Notes under the pieces: generated by a model
Seen by the model: the letters and a program-made list of their open reading frames with translations, nothing else
Told to the model about the DNA's origin: nothing
Databases searched by the model: none
Position numbers and translations under genes: made by a program
Assembly: GCF_026745355.1 (NCBI RefSeq)
Contig: NC_079205.1
Location: 41,764,682-41,828,681 of the forward strand
DNA from: Beta vulgaris subsp. vulgaris
Lineage: Eukaryota > Streptophyta > Magnoliopsida > Caryophyllales > Amaranthaceae
DNA length: 64,000 bases
Reading direction: 5' to 3'
Part shown: positions 44,985-58,177 of the stretch, one piece after another
Layout: each line of letters opens with the position of its first letter
Position numbering within the stretch: the first letter of the stretch is position 1

Positions 44985-46451
44985 TGACAGGCTAAAGTCG
45001 TATCACCTAATAAAAAATAACCTAAGGTCCACTAACTAGTAGTCAGGGAAGTCAGAATTGTATCCACAGGGAGAAGTTATACTATCGTATCTGAACTCTA
45101 ATATTATACTAACGAAATCAGATGAATGGTTGTGTTACTAAGCTAAACAGATAGCAGAATTAAATATGAAGGTGTAAATATATCAATAAAGTACTAGAAT
45201 CATGGATCATTATGCATACAATTCGGGAAATCAAGGATAAATGATAACCACCTAGTAAGTCAACTGTCTAGGGCACATGTAATTTCTCTCGAACATTACC
45301 TCCCTCAAAGATCACCCAGCCGCTCTCACATAGTCAAGGGTCACTTTGCCTAATAATTGAAAGCCTATACGGTATCTCTCCTCTCGAAGTAGATTCAGTA
45401 TTGCAACAGTAGAAATATAAATCAGGCCTAACTTATAATCCTAGCATGAAGAATCAATCAAAGGAAACAATTGAAAAAATACATACAAACTAATCTATCA
45501 ATCCCTCATTGCATACATAGATCTCCACAATTCTAGATATAGAATTACTCACTCATAATCATGAAAACAATAACAAGAATCATATAAAAACTCATACTTT
45601 GAAACATGGCAAATGACTAAGAAACAATATAATTAACAATGGAAGAAATAACAAAGAAGTAAAGAAGAAAGATTACCGAATTATATTGAACTATGAATAA
45701 GCAAAAGGTTTGATCTTGAATTGAAATCACAAAGCAATAAATTAAGGTTCTTCAAACACTCTATGGAGAAAACTAATAATAAAAACTAGATCGGAGTTAA
45801 TAATTCTGATTTTTCTATTTATACAAGCCCTAAAACAATAGAAGAAAATCTCGAAAGAAGGGCCCGTAATCATTAAAAAACCGCGTCTCGTCAGCCGCCC
45901 GATCGGGCCAAAGTCGCCCGATGAGATCGGGCTCCAAAGCGAAGAAAAAGGCAAAAACCATCATTCGCCCGATGTAATCGGGCTGACCCGCCCGATGCCA
46001 TCGGGCGGTCTGATAACAAGGCAGGCAGACGTAGCTGGAAGGGCGCCCGACGTCGGGCCAGGTCGCCCGATCGGGCCGAACACCGAATTACGACAGGGCA
46101 TAAAACGCCCGATCGGGCCCGCAACAGAAATATGGGAACTGTTTTCTCGCCCGATCGGGCTGGGCCGCCCAATCCTGTCGGGCCGGTCAATCTAATCTTC
46201 GTTTCTTGTTCTTTCTTTGCTCAAAGTCCCGGAAATCATCCTCGGGATCTAGAAACTCGGCATCTAACCCCTCTTATCCACTGTGCAATCATGTAAAGTA
46301 GGTAATAGCTTCCAAAACCTACAATTCAATACAAAATAGCAAACCACAACTAGATGGAGAGAGTTAGCCCCAAATGGCTCCTAAGAGCACCATAATCACA
46401 ACTTTTAACACATAATTAGGGGAGAAAACTCTATATAAAACCATAATATCA
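44985..46451 (-). repeat. 3' LTR of the Athila-like element, with palindrome cassette
   Basis: On the plus strand the LTR runs from TGACAGGC to AATATCA (TG/CA) and is followed by CTCCCCCAAGCT, the complement of a polypurine tract. The central part (45891-46190) carries about nine GCCCGA...TCGGGC palindromes and is much GC-richer than the rest. The flanking target site on the left is ATTAT; the partner copy is outside the window. Confidence 0.72.
45891..46190. repeat. GCCCGA-TCGGGC palindrome cluster in the LTR
   Basis: About nine palindromes have arms GCCCGA and TCGGGC. Some are perfect 12-mers (GCCCGATCGGGC) and others are split by 2-6 bases, for example GCCCGATGAGATCGGGC. They account for open frames on both strands that repeat an ARSG motif, which are artefacts. 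Confidence 0.9.
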
Positions 46452-47975
46452 AACTCCCCCAAGCTAAACCTTTGTTTGTCCCTAAGCAAAGCGCAACATG
46501 AATATGAATAGAATTTGCTTCACCCCTCAAAGTATGAAACTCAAACATTTTGACCTCAATAACCTTCAAGCAAGCAAAGTTCAAGTTCAGTTGAATCAGA
46601 TCACTTTTGACTACCAATCACTTAAGCAAATTATCCGAAATAGCAGCCATACATAACTTGCATATCTTGAAAAGGGACTCACCAGGGTGTCACTCCTCTC
46701 AATTTTTGTGGCGAGCATAAAGTGTGCCCGAACGCTCACCAACCCAACCATAATATCCCTTCCCTCTCACACTCTCATGTGTTTAGAAAAGGTAAAATGT
46801 CATCCTACTCAAGTCGACTCGAATAACAAACTTAAACTTCAATTTGGCACATTGACTCTGTATCATTCCAATAAACATTCAAACAAGTGCTCAAAAGGTC
46901 TTTCTGAGGGTTGTAATGGGGCTCGGGTAAAGGTAGGGAATTATTTGGGGAATGTGGTGGAAAAGCCCAGAAAAGGGGAGCAATCAACACTAGTAGAACT
47001 AGGTGTGGTAAAAACAACTTCCATGGTCTCAATCACATACCCAAAATAATGACCAACTTTAGATTTTTCGAACCAACCAAATTGTCTCCTTGATAGTTTT
47101 CAGCAAAAATGTATTGTTCTGATTTTTTTACACTTTTCTCTCTTTTCATGACCCGTGACTTCTTCATTCTTTTCATGTGTTATTTTCTATTTTTTTTTTC
47201 CTTGTTTTCTTTTCTCTTATTCACTTCACCTCATGTCAACATAAACATGTTATTTTCAATCAACCCGAAAATCAACCACACAACATAGTTCTATCCTAAC
47301 AAATGCTCCCCCAAGCTAGGCTTGGGACAATAAACATTGAAAAGGCTCAAGGTATGTAAGTGGCTTGATATAGATCCAAAAACTCATTAGGCTCAGCGGG
47401 GCTAGGAGGGAAATGATTCTTTTGTAGAAAATTCTGAGGCCAAAATCAAACAATTGAACGCCTCTATCACAGCACAATGTTCAAAGTCATCAGAAATCAA
47501 CGAGTACAATGCCAAAGTCAAGATAAGAATGATATGAGGAACTAACACACAAGGATAATTCGGACATAAATATACATCCGAAGGCTCGAATGAATCCTTA
47601 CAATGTAACCAGTTCAAGCATGCAGTTAAAGTAGGTGTTTTATCATCAAAATCTGCTCAAGACCAAGGCAATCAAAGATCACATCACAACATCCCAATCA
47701 CGAATGCCCGACTATCCAGTATAATGAGTTAAATCATTTTTCAAGGCAAGGTTTGGGGCATAGGGAAGCAATTAGACTATTCATGTTCAACTCGTATTTT
47801 TGGTATTTTTCAGCAATATTTCATTTTTTTTTTTTTTGTTTATGAAAAGAAAAAGTTAATTAATTAACTAACTTAACTAGCCTAAGAACACATTAGCACT
47901 AACCTACCTAAAAAGCAATAATAGTGAGAGTGATACTTACAGATTTCCTCCCCCAAGCTGAACGTGGCAATGACC
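46452..47975 (-). other. 3' untranslated tract of the Athila-like element with three PPT-like sites
   Basis: No gene is supported. The complement of a polypurine tract, CTCCCCCAAGCT, occurs at 46454 (next to the LTR), at about 47306 and at about 47949 (just after the post-pol ORF). Each is followed by a similar short context. Confidence 0.75.
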
Positions 47976-48281
47976 TCATTGCAACAAGAGGAAGGAAAGA
48001 CATGGATATAAGTCATCCATGTGCACGTCCTCACTAGCCTCATCTCCATCCACCTCATTGCCGGGCTGACTGTAGCTCGGGTTCCAGGTATACCAAGAGG
48101 GATGTGCATCATGCTCAGCAATGCGATGCAAGCGGCAGTTCTCGTCATACATCGAGTACAAACCCAGGTGTTGATCGTTGGCTAGTGTATCGACCCGCTG
48201 ACTAAGATTCTGTAGAAGAACACCATTGGCATCAACCTGCTGGCTGAGGCCCTGGATAGCCGCTGTATTGGTTGTAATGCC
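47976..48281 (-). pseudogene. Post-pol ORF of the Athila-like element, distal part
   Basis: This is the C-terminal end of the ORF that begins at 59331 and is interrupted by the chromovirus. It contains a heptad-like stretch (IQGLSQQVDANGVLLQNLSQ) compatible with a coiled coil, then an acidic end. The AGTAT duplicated by the insertion lies at 48282-48286. Confidence 0.75.
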
Positions 48282-48286
48282 AGTAT

Positions 48287-50536
48287 TGTAACACCCCAAA
48301 ACTTTGGTTCTAAAACTTTATAAAATATTCACTTTTCATTAAAATATCTGACCAAACCTTTAGGGTGTTACCGCCGCATTTATTGTTCAAAATAAATGCA
48401 AGGCTAATTATTAGAAATAAAAATTTTACTCACAAACCAAAGTATCAAATAAACCAAACTAAGTTGTCTACTTTATACCAAAACAAAATAAACAATCTCA
48501 AATGGCAGTACTGTGTGTTTATTAAACTAGGTGAACTTAAAATATTACTTTTGCAACGTAGTCCCTTTCACCACTGCACAATATAAATAGGAAAAGAGCA
48601 AAGAAAAACAAAAACACAAAAATTAGCGAAAGCTAAGTAATTACAACTCCATCCCGTAAAATAATAATAATAATAGTTATATTTTAAAAATAATTTTTTT
48701 ATAGCATAATACAGACAAATATAACGTAGTATAGACAAGTATAACATAATACATACAAGTATATAATATGATTAACCATTTCAATTATTCAAGTTTATAT
48801 GAGTCATCACAACAATTTTATTTATTAGAAGGGAATCGAACGTCAGTAGGCCGGGACTAATCCCAGTAAACCACCTACTTCAACATGGGTCGTCACCCAA
48901 ATAATTAAGAGTAATGGCCAATATCGTTTTGCAGAACGTTCCTAGTGTGCACACCCCTCACTAATCTAATGGGTATCCGCAATGCGCACCAATAGTATTA
49001 GGAGGAAGACAATAAAAAGTTGTAACAGAATAAACAAGTACTGTTCATCACCTATGGAGGATCCAAATCCACAGGATAATTCTCAGTTTCACTTTACGTG
49101 ATTAATAGATTTTTAAAAGTTGTGACACATCAAGCATCACATTAACATTAGCAGGAACATCTTAGTTCAATAATATTTTTAACAACTTAACCACTTAATA
49201 TAATTATGATAAACGTCCATAATTCGTAGTAACCAATACATCCATCATTAGAGCCTGAAAGAGTCACCATATCAACTTATACCGTTTGAAACATCATTAA
49301 CTCACTAATTTTACCCCTTAAGTTACATTACCAATGTTAATATAATTTCTTAAACATGGTGATTACATATGTACACTACATTCCAAAAGTAATAACAAAA
49401 CACTTGTGGATACATATGTATTACACGTAGGAATAATAGGTACTATAAATATAATAATAATAATTTTAGTCATAACACATACTAATACTATTTATGCCAC
49501 ATATATACATCTAATATAAACATGAAATCATATAATCACATGTATTACACATAGCACATACAATTCCTAACAGGATTCTAGTTGTTGATGGACATTGTGA
49601 ATTACCTCGAACGCTTCCCAAGTATAGCAATATCAACTAAAAGTCGCTTTCTGCGAAGTTTCCGTCTACAACAAATAATATTACCTAAAGTTAGATATCT
49701 GATATAATATCCCGGAAGAATAATTAACCAAAGTTACAAAATAAATAATTAACTAACAAAGTTAAATAATTACGGTTGAAAAGGAAAAAAAATAATTTAA
49801 AACCTTTTACTAAAAAAACGTAAGTCACAATTGGAAGGAAATTTTGTATGATGTGAAGCAAGTACAGCATCATGTGGACTTGCTGCACACCTATACACCT
49901 TTTCTTTTTTTTTTCTTTTTTTTTTTAAAAAGGTTGAATTTCAGAAAATAAGGAACTAAAGTTCCTTCTACTGTGCACACGAGGAACCAAAAAGGAAGAG
50001 AGGAAGAAGAAGAAGAAAGGAGAAAAGAGAAGAAGAAGGAAGAAGAAAAGAGAAGAAGACCGGCGCGGGACTCCGGCCAAGTCGTCGGAGTCGCGGTGTC
50101 GGGTCTTTAAAATATATATTATTATTTTTTCGGTTGAAACCTTTGAAATACAACAATGGTGGATTTTAGATCTGAAATTTGAACTTACCAAAGAGATGAA
50201 GAAAGTGAATTACGTGGGAATTTTGGGTGTTTAGGGTATATATATATGTATGCAAATCTAGGGTTTCACTAAAAGATAAGTATTTAAAAAATTTCAGAAT
50301 TTTCTTTTCTCTCTATCTTTCTTTTGAACGACAAAATCTGATTTAAAAAAAGATAAATTCTGATTTCGAAATTTTTTTTTTTAAAAGATAAAAAATCTGA
50401 TTTAATAAATAAAAACAGTTTCATAAAAATCTGATTTATTATGATTTTACTTTATTTTTCAGAATTTTATATTTATAAAATCTTATTATAACAAAATAAA
50501 TTTTATAAAATAGTTACAAAAATTTGGGATATTACA
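48287..50536 (-). repeat. 3' LTR of the chromovirus
   Basis: A 2250-bp LTR, TGTAACACCCC to GGGATATTACA on the plus strand. It contains a GAA/GAAG-rich purine tract at about 49985-50060. The polypurine tract complement (TCTACTCTCCCTTAAAA) follows at 50537. Confidence 0.96.
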
Positions 50537-50762
50537 TCTACTCTCCCTTAAAAGAAAGTTCGTCCTCGAACTTTAACGTTATCACTCGCTACAATATGCA
50601 AACAAAAAGTTAGTATCACATTCTACCCCCCTTAAAGAGTTTCGTCCCCGAAACTCAAGCGTACCTGCTGAAAAAGTTCGGGATATCGGTTTTTCATATC
50701 ATCTTCGGCTTCCCAAGTAGCCTCTTCAGAAGTTTGACTTGACCATAACACCTTGACTAGTT
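50537..50762 (-). pseudogene. Chromodomain end of integrase and PPT region
   Basis: After a 1-nt frameshift near 50780 the minus strand reads LVKVLWSSQTSEEATWEAED (about 50684-50760), the chromodomain signature found at the C-terminus of chromovirus integrases and thought to steer insertion to particular chromatin. Two purine-rich tracts follow: one near 50622-50634 and the PPT next to the LTR at 50537-50553. Confidence 0.82.
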
Positions 50763-52433
50763 TTACCGCCTTGTTCCGGGTACTTCTCGTTTTGGTATCA
50801 AGGATTGTAACTGGGCGTTGCTCAAAGGATAAGGTCTATCTAGTTCAATGGTTTCAGGTTGAATGATATGGGTAGGATCATGGACATATTTTCGAAGTTG
50901 AGACACATGAAAGACGTTATGGACATTAGCTAACTCCATTGGTAAGGCTAATCTATAGGCTACTTCCCCAATTCGCTCCAAGATCTCATATGGTCCAATG
51001 TAACGTGGACTCAACTTTCCTTTCCTACCAAATCTCATGACCCCCTTTGTTGGTGACACTTTTAGCAAAGCCTTCTCCCCAACCTCAAATTCCATCTCCC
51101 TTCTATTCTGATCTGCGTAAGCCTTTTGTCTATCTTGAGCTGCCCTCATGTGCTCCTGAATAAGCCTAACTTGTTTCGTTGTTTCTTCAATCATCTCAGG
51201 CCCTAAAGTCATCGTCTCACTTATGTCACTCCAACACAAAGGACTCCTACATTTTCGCCCATACAATGCTTCATACGGTGCCATCTTTATGCTTGAGTGA
51301 TAACTGTTGTTATACGAAAACTCTATAGTTGGCAAATAATCATCCCAAGATCCTCCAAAGTCTATCACACATGCTCTCAACATATCCTCCAATGTTTGAA
51401 TTGTTCTCTCTGTCTGTCCATCTGTTGCAGGGTGGAAAGCTGTACTAAATTTGAGCAATGTCCCAAAGGCTTGTTGTAACCTCTCCCAAAACTTGGACAA
51501 AAATCTCGAGTCTCTATCTGAAACGATATCCTTTGGTACTCCATGCAGTCTAACAACCTCTCGCACATATGCACTAGCCAACTGTTGCATACTCCATGTA
51601 TCCTTCATTGCTATAAATCTGGCCGACTTTGTCAATCGATCCACTATAACCCATATGGCATTCTTAGCTGACTTAGTAAGTGGTAATCCCATCACAAAAT
51701 CCATTGAAATAGACTCCCATTTCCAACTCGGCACTTCTAAAGGTTGCATCATTCCACCAGGTCTCATATGCTGAATCTTCACTTTCTGACACGTCAAACA
51801 CTTTGCAACAAACTCTGCCACTTCACGTTTCATATTTTTCCACCAAAAATGCTGCTTCAAATCCTTATAGAGTTTATCTCCTCCAGGATGCACAGAATAT
51901 GGCGTATTATGAGCTTCTTCCAAAATCTTTCTTTTTAACTCCTCATCCTTAGGCACACACCATCTTCCCTTGTACTTCACAACACCATTCTCATCAATGT
52001 CAAACTCGATGACAACTCCATCTTCTTTCATTTTCTTTATCTTCACCATCCACTCATCACTACTTTGCTTCTCTCGAATCTCATCGAATAAGGTGGGTTG
52101 CACACATAGTGCATTCAATTGAGCTTCCACTTGCCCTTGCTCCATGACTTCTAAACTCATGCTCCTGAAATCTTCACACAATCTCTCAGATAACACCATC
52201 ATGTTCATCGAATGACTAGTCTTCCTACTCAATGCATCAGCAACTTTATTCGCTTTACCCTCATGATACAATATCTCAAATCATAATCCTTAATAAGTTC
52301 AAGCCATCTCCTCTGTCTCATGTTCAACTCCTTCTGAGTAAATATATACTTCAGACTTTTATGATCAGTGAAAATCTTACATGACACACCATACAAATAA
52401 TGCTCCAAATCTTCAATGCGAATACTACAGCAG
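50763..52433 (-). pseudogene. Chromovirus RNase H (end) and integrase
   Basis: The longest open frame (50763-52271, 502 codons) starts at the end of RNase H (VADALSRK). It then holds the integrase H-H-C-C zinc-binding region (SVHPGGDKLY; CLTCQKVK) and the DDE core: Asp in ISMDFVMGLP, Asp in VSDRDSRF, Glu in DGQTERTIQTLE. Near the end is the GPY/F module (KLSPRYIGPYEILERIG). Upstream to 52433 the RNase H core continues in another frame. The reading frame ends early at 50763 because of a frameshift, leaving the chromodomain out of frame. Confidence 0.95.
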
Positions 52434-53602
52434 CTAATCTAAATCATGAGTAGGGTAATTCTGTTCATAAGGCTTAAGTTGTCTCGAAGCATATGCTACC
52501 ACCTTACCATGTTGCATCAATACACATCCTAACCCATTCTTAGAAGCGTCACTATACACCTCAAAACCTTCTAATCCAGATGGTAACGTCAAAACTGGTG
52601 CTGAAGTAAGTCTTTGCTTCAATTCCTGAAAAGCTTTCTCACACCTCTCATCCCACTGAAATCGAGTTGTTTTCTTCATCAAATTTGTCAAAGGTTGAGC
52701 TACTTTTGAGAAATCTTGCACAAACCTCCTATAGTAGCCAGCAAGTCCTAAGAAACTTCTAATCTCAGTCACATTACTAGGTCTCACCCATTCTGTTACT
52801 GCTTGTATCTTTGATGGATCTACAGCAACACCTTCCTTCGAAATCACATGACCTAAAAATGCAACTTTCTCAAGCCAAAACTCACATTTTGATAACTTAG
52901 CATATAACCTTTTCTCTCGAAGTATCTCCAAAACTTTCCTTAAATGACCTTCATGCTCTTCTTTGTCCTTCGAATACACCAATATATCATCTATGAACAC
53001 CACCACAAATCTATCTAAATACGGCTGAAATGTCTATTCATAAGATCCATAAATGCTGCAGGTGCATTAGTAAGTCCAAATGGCATCACTGTGAACTCAT
53101 AATGCCCATACCTCGTACGAAAGCTGTTTTGGTATATCTTCCTCCGAAATTCTCAATTGGTGATACCAGACCTCAAATCAATCTTAGAGAAAATTCCAGC
53201 ACCCTTAAGTTGATCAAATAAATCCTCAATCCTAGGCAATGGGTACTTATTCTTTATTGTGACATTATTCAACTCTCTGTAATCAATACACAACCTCAAG
53301 GTTCCATCCTTCTTTCGAACAAATAACACTGGTGCTCCCCAAGGTGAAACACTTGGCCTAATGTACCCTTTCTCCAATAATTCCTCCAATTGCACTTTCA
53401 ACTCTTGCATCTCTGCAGGTGCCATCCTATATGGTGCCTTAGAAATAGCTCCAGTTCCAGGCACTAGGTCAATCTTAAAATCCATTTCTCTCACTGGCGG
53501 CATCCCTGGAATTTCTTCTGGAAAAACATCTTGGAACTCACTCACCACAGGTATTTGAGATATCTCTCCATCCTCCACACTCACATCCTTCACATGGCAC
53601 AA
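52434..53602 (-). pseudogene. Chromovirus reverse transcriptase, frameshifted
   Basis: The first part (53153-53602) has the entry region ([20 protein letters not shown]) and the [11 protein letters not shown] block. The second (52434-53006) has the catalytic [10 protein letters not shown] motif, the [11 protein letters not shown] thumb region and the start of RNase H ([17 protein letters not shown]). The stretch 53007-53152 between them is shifted in frame. Confidence 0.95.
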
Positions 53603-54364
53603 ATATATGGGTAGCCCTTCCTAATATAGGTTTTGAATGACATGGCTGACACAATACTGACTCCAGGTTTAGAAACAATTCCTTGATAGGATATTCTATT
53701 TCCCTTTGGCCCCCTAAGAGACACCTTTTGAGTATGACACTCTATCCTAGCTCTATACTTAGCAAGCCAATCCATTCCCAATATTACATCAAAGTCGGGT
53801 AGTCAAACTGAATAAGATCAGCGGCAAATCAGATCCTAATATGGTAATGGGTATGTCTTGGTATAGAAACTACAAGGAACTACTTCTCCTGAAGGTATTG
53901 TAATGAAAGTTTGACACAAGATTGAGGGTTTTAGACCTAACTTTTCAACAAATGAACTAGCTATGAAAGAATGAGACGCCCCAGAATCAAAAAGCAAGTA
54001 AGCAGGGTTAGTAGTTTACGAGGAAAGTACCCGTCACAACATTGGCGTTGGTGTCTGCTTCATTCTGGTTCATAACATAGATTCTTCCATTGTTGCCTCG
54101 AGCACCATTTCCATTGCCGTTCTGATTGTTGTTTCCTCCATTTGCTCGATTGTTATTCTGACCATTATGCTGAGTATTGTTCCCCCCTTGAGCATTCGAA
54201 GTCTGACCCTGGGAGTTGTTGTTGTTGTAGGGACGGTTATTGTTATTCTGGTTCTGATTAGGCCCATGACCATTCCTATTTCCCCCATTGTTTCCATTTT
54301 GTCCATTATTCTGACGCTTGGGACACTGATTAGCCTTATGCCTTTCTCTCCACAAGCATAACAA
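53603..54364 (-). pseudogene. Chromovirus protease and nucleocapsid linker
   Basis: On the minus strand a low-complexity Asn/Gly/Gln-rich linker (54070-54300) follows the zinc-knuckle region. The protease motif FDSGASHSF is at about 53970-53993, and the downstream ILGMDWLAKYRA block is at about 53755-53785. Stops and frame changes break it near 53640 and 53800-53870. Confidence 0.85.
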
Positions 54365-55342
54365 GTTATTGGGTCTCCTTGACAGGTAAATCCTGGGTGG
54401 CTTTTGTTACACTTTCTACAAGTAGGGTTCTGGGTACGGGATCCTTGCTGGTTTGATCTCCCCTGACCTTGGTAGTTGCTACGATTCCCTTGATAATTAC
54501 CACCACCATTAGTGTGATTATTGCCCCCATTATTATTGTTACCCCATATCGAGGTTTCTTGTCATTTTCATGGTCATTTTGATTTGTAGGTGGGTCTTTT
54601 CTCTTATTCCTCCCCATAACTTCCTCTTCACGCCTCAAAATCCTCTCAATATTAGAAGCCTTAGCATAAGCCTCCTGAAAAGTTGCAGAAGTTGCTCCCC
54701 CAAGTCTGGTCTGAATTCTAAATGCTAACCATCCTCAAACTTTTGAGCCTTAGCTCTCTCATCTGGCACAACATTAGGGCAAAATCTAGCTAACTCATTG
54801 AACTTTTGGGCATACTCTTGCACAGACATAGTACCTCCCTGGTTAAATCTAGTGAACTCATTGTATTTCTGCCTCCTAATATGTTCAGGGAAAAATCTAT
54901 CCTTAATAGCAACCTTAAAAGCATTCCAATTAAAGTTTTCCTGAGCTCTAACAATAGGTCCTTGACTCTCCCACCAAGTGTCTGCATCCTCCCTCAAATA
55001 AAAGGTAGCTTGGTCTACTTTTTGAGCTTCAGGTGTCCCAGTAGCAGTGAATAACTTATCAAAGTCTCTTAGCCAGTTCTCTAAGAGTAAGGGGTCTTCC
55101 TTTCCTACAAAGATTGGAGGTTTAAGGGTTGCTAACTTCTTTGCCATAGCAGCTTGTGGGTCCTCTCCACCATTATTCCCTAATTGGTTTTGTAACACTA
55201 AACCCATACGTTGCGAAAGTTGTTCAAGAGATCTCAGTCTCTCAAGCAGTTGTTCAGGGGTTTCAGCCATTTGTTCAAAAGTCCTCCTACGAGATCTAGT
55301 GTATACTTGATAGGTTTGCATACAATTCCTGCACATTAGCAT
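54365..55342 (-). pseudogene. Chromovirus gag with zinc knuckles
   Basis: The capsid part (54725-55342) includes MAETPEQLLERLRSLEQ (likely start at 55270) and the typical gag stretches LENWLRDFDKLF and YLREDADTWWES. After a frameshift near 54730 comes a charged stretch and then Cys/His clusters (CRKCNKSHPGFTC and CYACGE...C) that would bind RNA; a 1-nt change lies inside the last cluster. Confidence 0.9.
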
Positions 55343-55906
55343 TGGTATTACTACATCTATTCACCCATACATGGTCTTGCACATCGTTTTATTTACTCAA
55401 TACAAACTTTCATCATAAGAAAATTACATGCCTCAACAAAATATATTTCATCATATAACATTGCAAGACAACCTTTGCATGCTTCACATAACATCAATTT
55501 GACAAGTAAGCATAATTATAACAAGAACTTAAACCTATTCAACTCAAATAGTCAAGTAATAAAATTCCTAATAAAACACATATATAGGAACTTAGAGAAT
55601 TTCCAATACTACTAATAACTTAGTATAGACCTTATATAAATTTCTAAATCCTATGGTTAGATGGTCAATATTTTCTTGTAGTTACAACATCTAAACATAC
55701 AAGAACGAAAAAACAAATAATAATAAGCACTTGAAATAAGTGCTTTCACATTAAGGCACATAAACCCTTTTCGATCCCACTCTCACAATTTATTTTAATG
55801 TTTATTAATACCTATATTATTTAACCTTAGACTCGTAATTATTTAACAAATTTTATTAACTCCTAATTTATATTTATTTATTATAACCTAAGCTCTGATA
55901 CCAATT
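55343..55906 (-). other. Chromovirus 5' leader with initiator-Met tRNA primer site
   Basis: GCTCTGATACCA at 55892-55903 is the complement of TGGTATCAGAGC, the primer-binding site for initiator methionine tRNA, three bases from the 5' LTR. The rest of the leader is AT-rich with no gene. Confidence 0.93.
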
Positions 55907-58172
55907 TGTAACACCCCAAAACTTTGGTTCTAAAACTTTATAAAATATTCACTTTTCATTAAAATATCTGACCAAACCTTTAGGGTGTTACCGCCGCATC
56001 TATTGTTCAAAATAAATGCAAGGCTAATTATTAGAAATAAAAATTTTACTCACAAACCAAAGTATCAAAATAAACCAAACTAAGTTGTCTACTTTATACC
56101 AAAACAAAACTAAACAATCTCAAATGGCAGTACTGTAGTGTTTATTAAACTAGGTGAACATAAAAACTATAAATTCACTCATTCCTGCAACGTAGTCCCT
56201 TTCACCAAACTGCACAATATAAATAGGAAAAGAGCAAAGAAAAACAAAAACACAAAAATTAGCGAAAGCTAAGTAATTACAACTCCATCCCGTAAAATAA
56301 TAATAATAATAGTTATATTTTAAAAATAATTTTTATAGCATAATACAGACAAATATAACGTAGTATAGACAAGTATAACATAATACAGACAAGTATATAA
56401 TATGATTAACCATTTCAATTATTCAAGTTTATATGAGTCATACACAACAATTTTATTTATTAGAAGGGAATCGAACGTCAGTAGGCCGGGACTAATCCCA
56501 GTAACCACCTACTTCAACATGGGTCGTCACCCAGATAATTAAGAGTAATGGCCAATATCGTTTTGCAGAACGTCCCTAGTGTGCACACCCCTCACTAATC
56601 TAATGGGTATCCGCAATGCGCACCAATAGTATTAGGAGGAAGACAATAAAAAGTTGTAACAGAATAAAATCAAGTACTGTTCATCACCTATGGAGGATCC
56701 AAATCCACAGGATAATTCCCTCAGTTTCCACTTTACGTGATTAATAGATTTTTAAAAGTTGTGACACATCAAGCATCACATTAACATTAGCAGGAACATC
56801 TTCAGTTCAATAAATAATTTTCACAACTTAACCACTTAATATAATTATGATAATAACGTCCATAATTCGTAGTAACCAATACATCCATCATTAGAGCCTC
56901 AAAGAGTCACCATATCAACTTATACCGTTCGAAACATCATTAACTCACTAATTTTACCCCTTAAGTTACATTACCAATGTTAATATAATTTCTTAAACAT
57001 GGTGATTACATATGTACACTACATTCCAAAAGTAATAACAAAACACTTGTGGATACATATGTATTACACGTAGGAATAATAGGTACTATAAATATAATAA
57101 TAATTTTAGTCATAACACATACTAATACTATTTATGCCACATATATACATCTAATATAAACATGAAATCATATAATCACATGTATTACACATAGCACATA
57201 CAATTCCAAACAGGGTTCTAGTTGTTGATGGACATTGTGAATTACCTCGAACGCTTCCCAAGTATAGCAATATCAACTAAAAGTCGCTTTCTACGAAGTT
57301 TCCGTCTACAACAAATAATATTACCTAAAGTTAGATATCTGATATAATATCCCGGAAGAATAATTAACCAAAGTTACAAAAAAATAATTAACTAACAAAG
57401 TTAAATAATTACGGTTGAAAAGGAAAAAAAAAATTTAAAACCTTTTACTAAAAAAACGTAAGTCACAATTGGAAGGAAATTTTGTATGATGTGAAGCAAG
57501 TACAGCATCACGTGGACTTGCTGCACACCTATACACTTTTTTTTTTTTTTTAAAAAAAAAAGGTTGAATTTCAGAAAATAAGGAACTAAAGTTCCTTCTA
57601 CTGTGCACACGAGGAACCAAAAGGAAGAGAGGAAAGAAGAAGAAGAAAGGAGAAAAGAGAAGAAGAAGGAAGAAGAAAAGAGAAGAAGACCGGTGCGGGA
57701 CTCCGGCCAAGTCGTCGGAGTCGCGGTGTCGGGTCTTTAAAATATATATTATTATTTTTTCGGGTTGAAACCTTTGAAATACAACAATGGTGGATGTTTA
57801 GATCTGAAATTTGGAACTTACCAAAGAGATGAAGAAAGTGAATTATGTGGGAATTTTTGGGTGTTTAGGGTATATATATATGTATGCAAATCTAGGGTTT
57901 CACTAAAAGATAAGTATTTAAAAAATTTCAGAATTTTCTTTTCTCTCTATCTTTCTTTTTGAACGACAAAATCTGATTTAAAAAAAGATAAAATTCTGAT
58001 TTCGAAATTTTTTTTTTTAAAAGATAAAAAATCTGATTTAATAAATAAAAACAGTTTCATAAAAATCTGATTTATTATGATTTTACTTTATTTTTCAGAA
58101 TTTTATATTTATAAAATCTTATTATAACAAAATAAATTTTATAAAATAGTTACAAAAATTTGGGATATTACA
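55907..58172 (-). repeat. 5' LTR of the chromovirus
   Basis: A 2266-bp copy of 48287-50536 that differs mainly by short insertions, such as a longer stretch near 56160-56190 and a longer T/A run near 57540-57560. It carries the same GAAG-rich tract (about 57625-57690). Confidence 0.96.
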
Positions 58173-58177
58173 AGTAT

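Larger units (their letters stand above)
48287..58172 (-). mobile_element. Tekay/Del-like chromovirus (Ty3/gypsy), 9.9 kb
   Basis: Two LTRs of about 2.26 kb (48287-50536 and 55907-58172) enclose, on the minus strand, a primer-binding site, gag, protease, reverse transcriptase, RNase H, integrase with chromodomain and a polypurine tract. The target duplication AGTAT is perfect (48282-48286 and 58173-58177). The LTRs are nearly identical apart from small indels and a few substitutions, so the insertion is fairly young. It is still broken by several frameshifts. It sits in the post-pol ORF of the Athila-like element. Confidence 0.97.

Noticed and set aside
45891..46195. Overlapping open frames on both strands with ARSG repeats (also 59741-60147)
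   Set aside because: The palindromic GCCCGATCGGGC motif keeps both strands open; there is no start context or domain.
49925..50191. Phe/Ser-rich minus-strand frames in the chromovirus LTRs (also 57401-57710)
   Set aside because: They arise from a GAA/GAAG-rich purine tract inside the LTRs.
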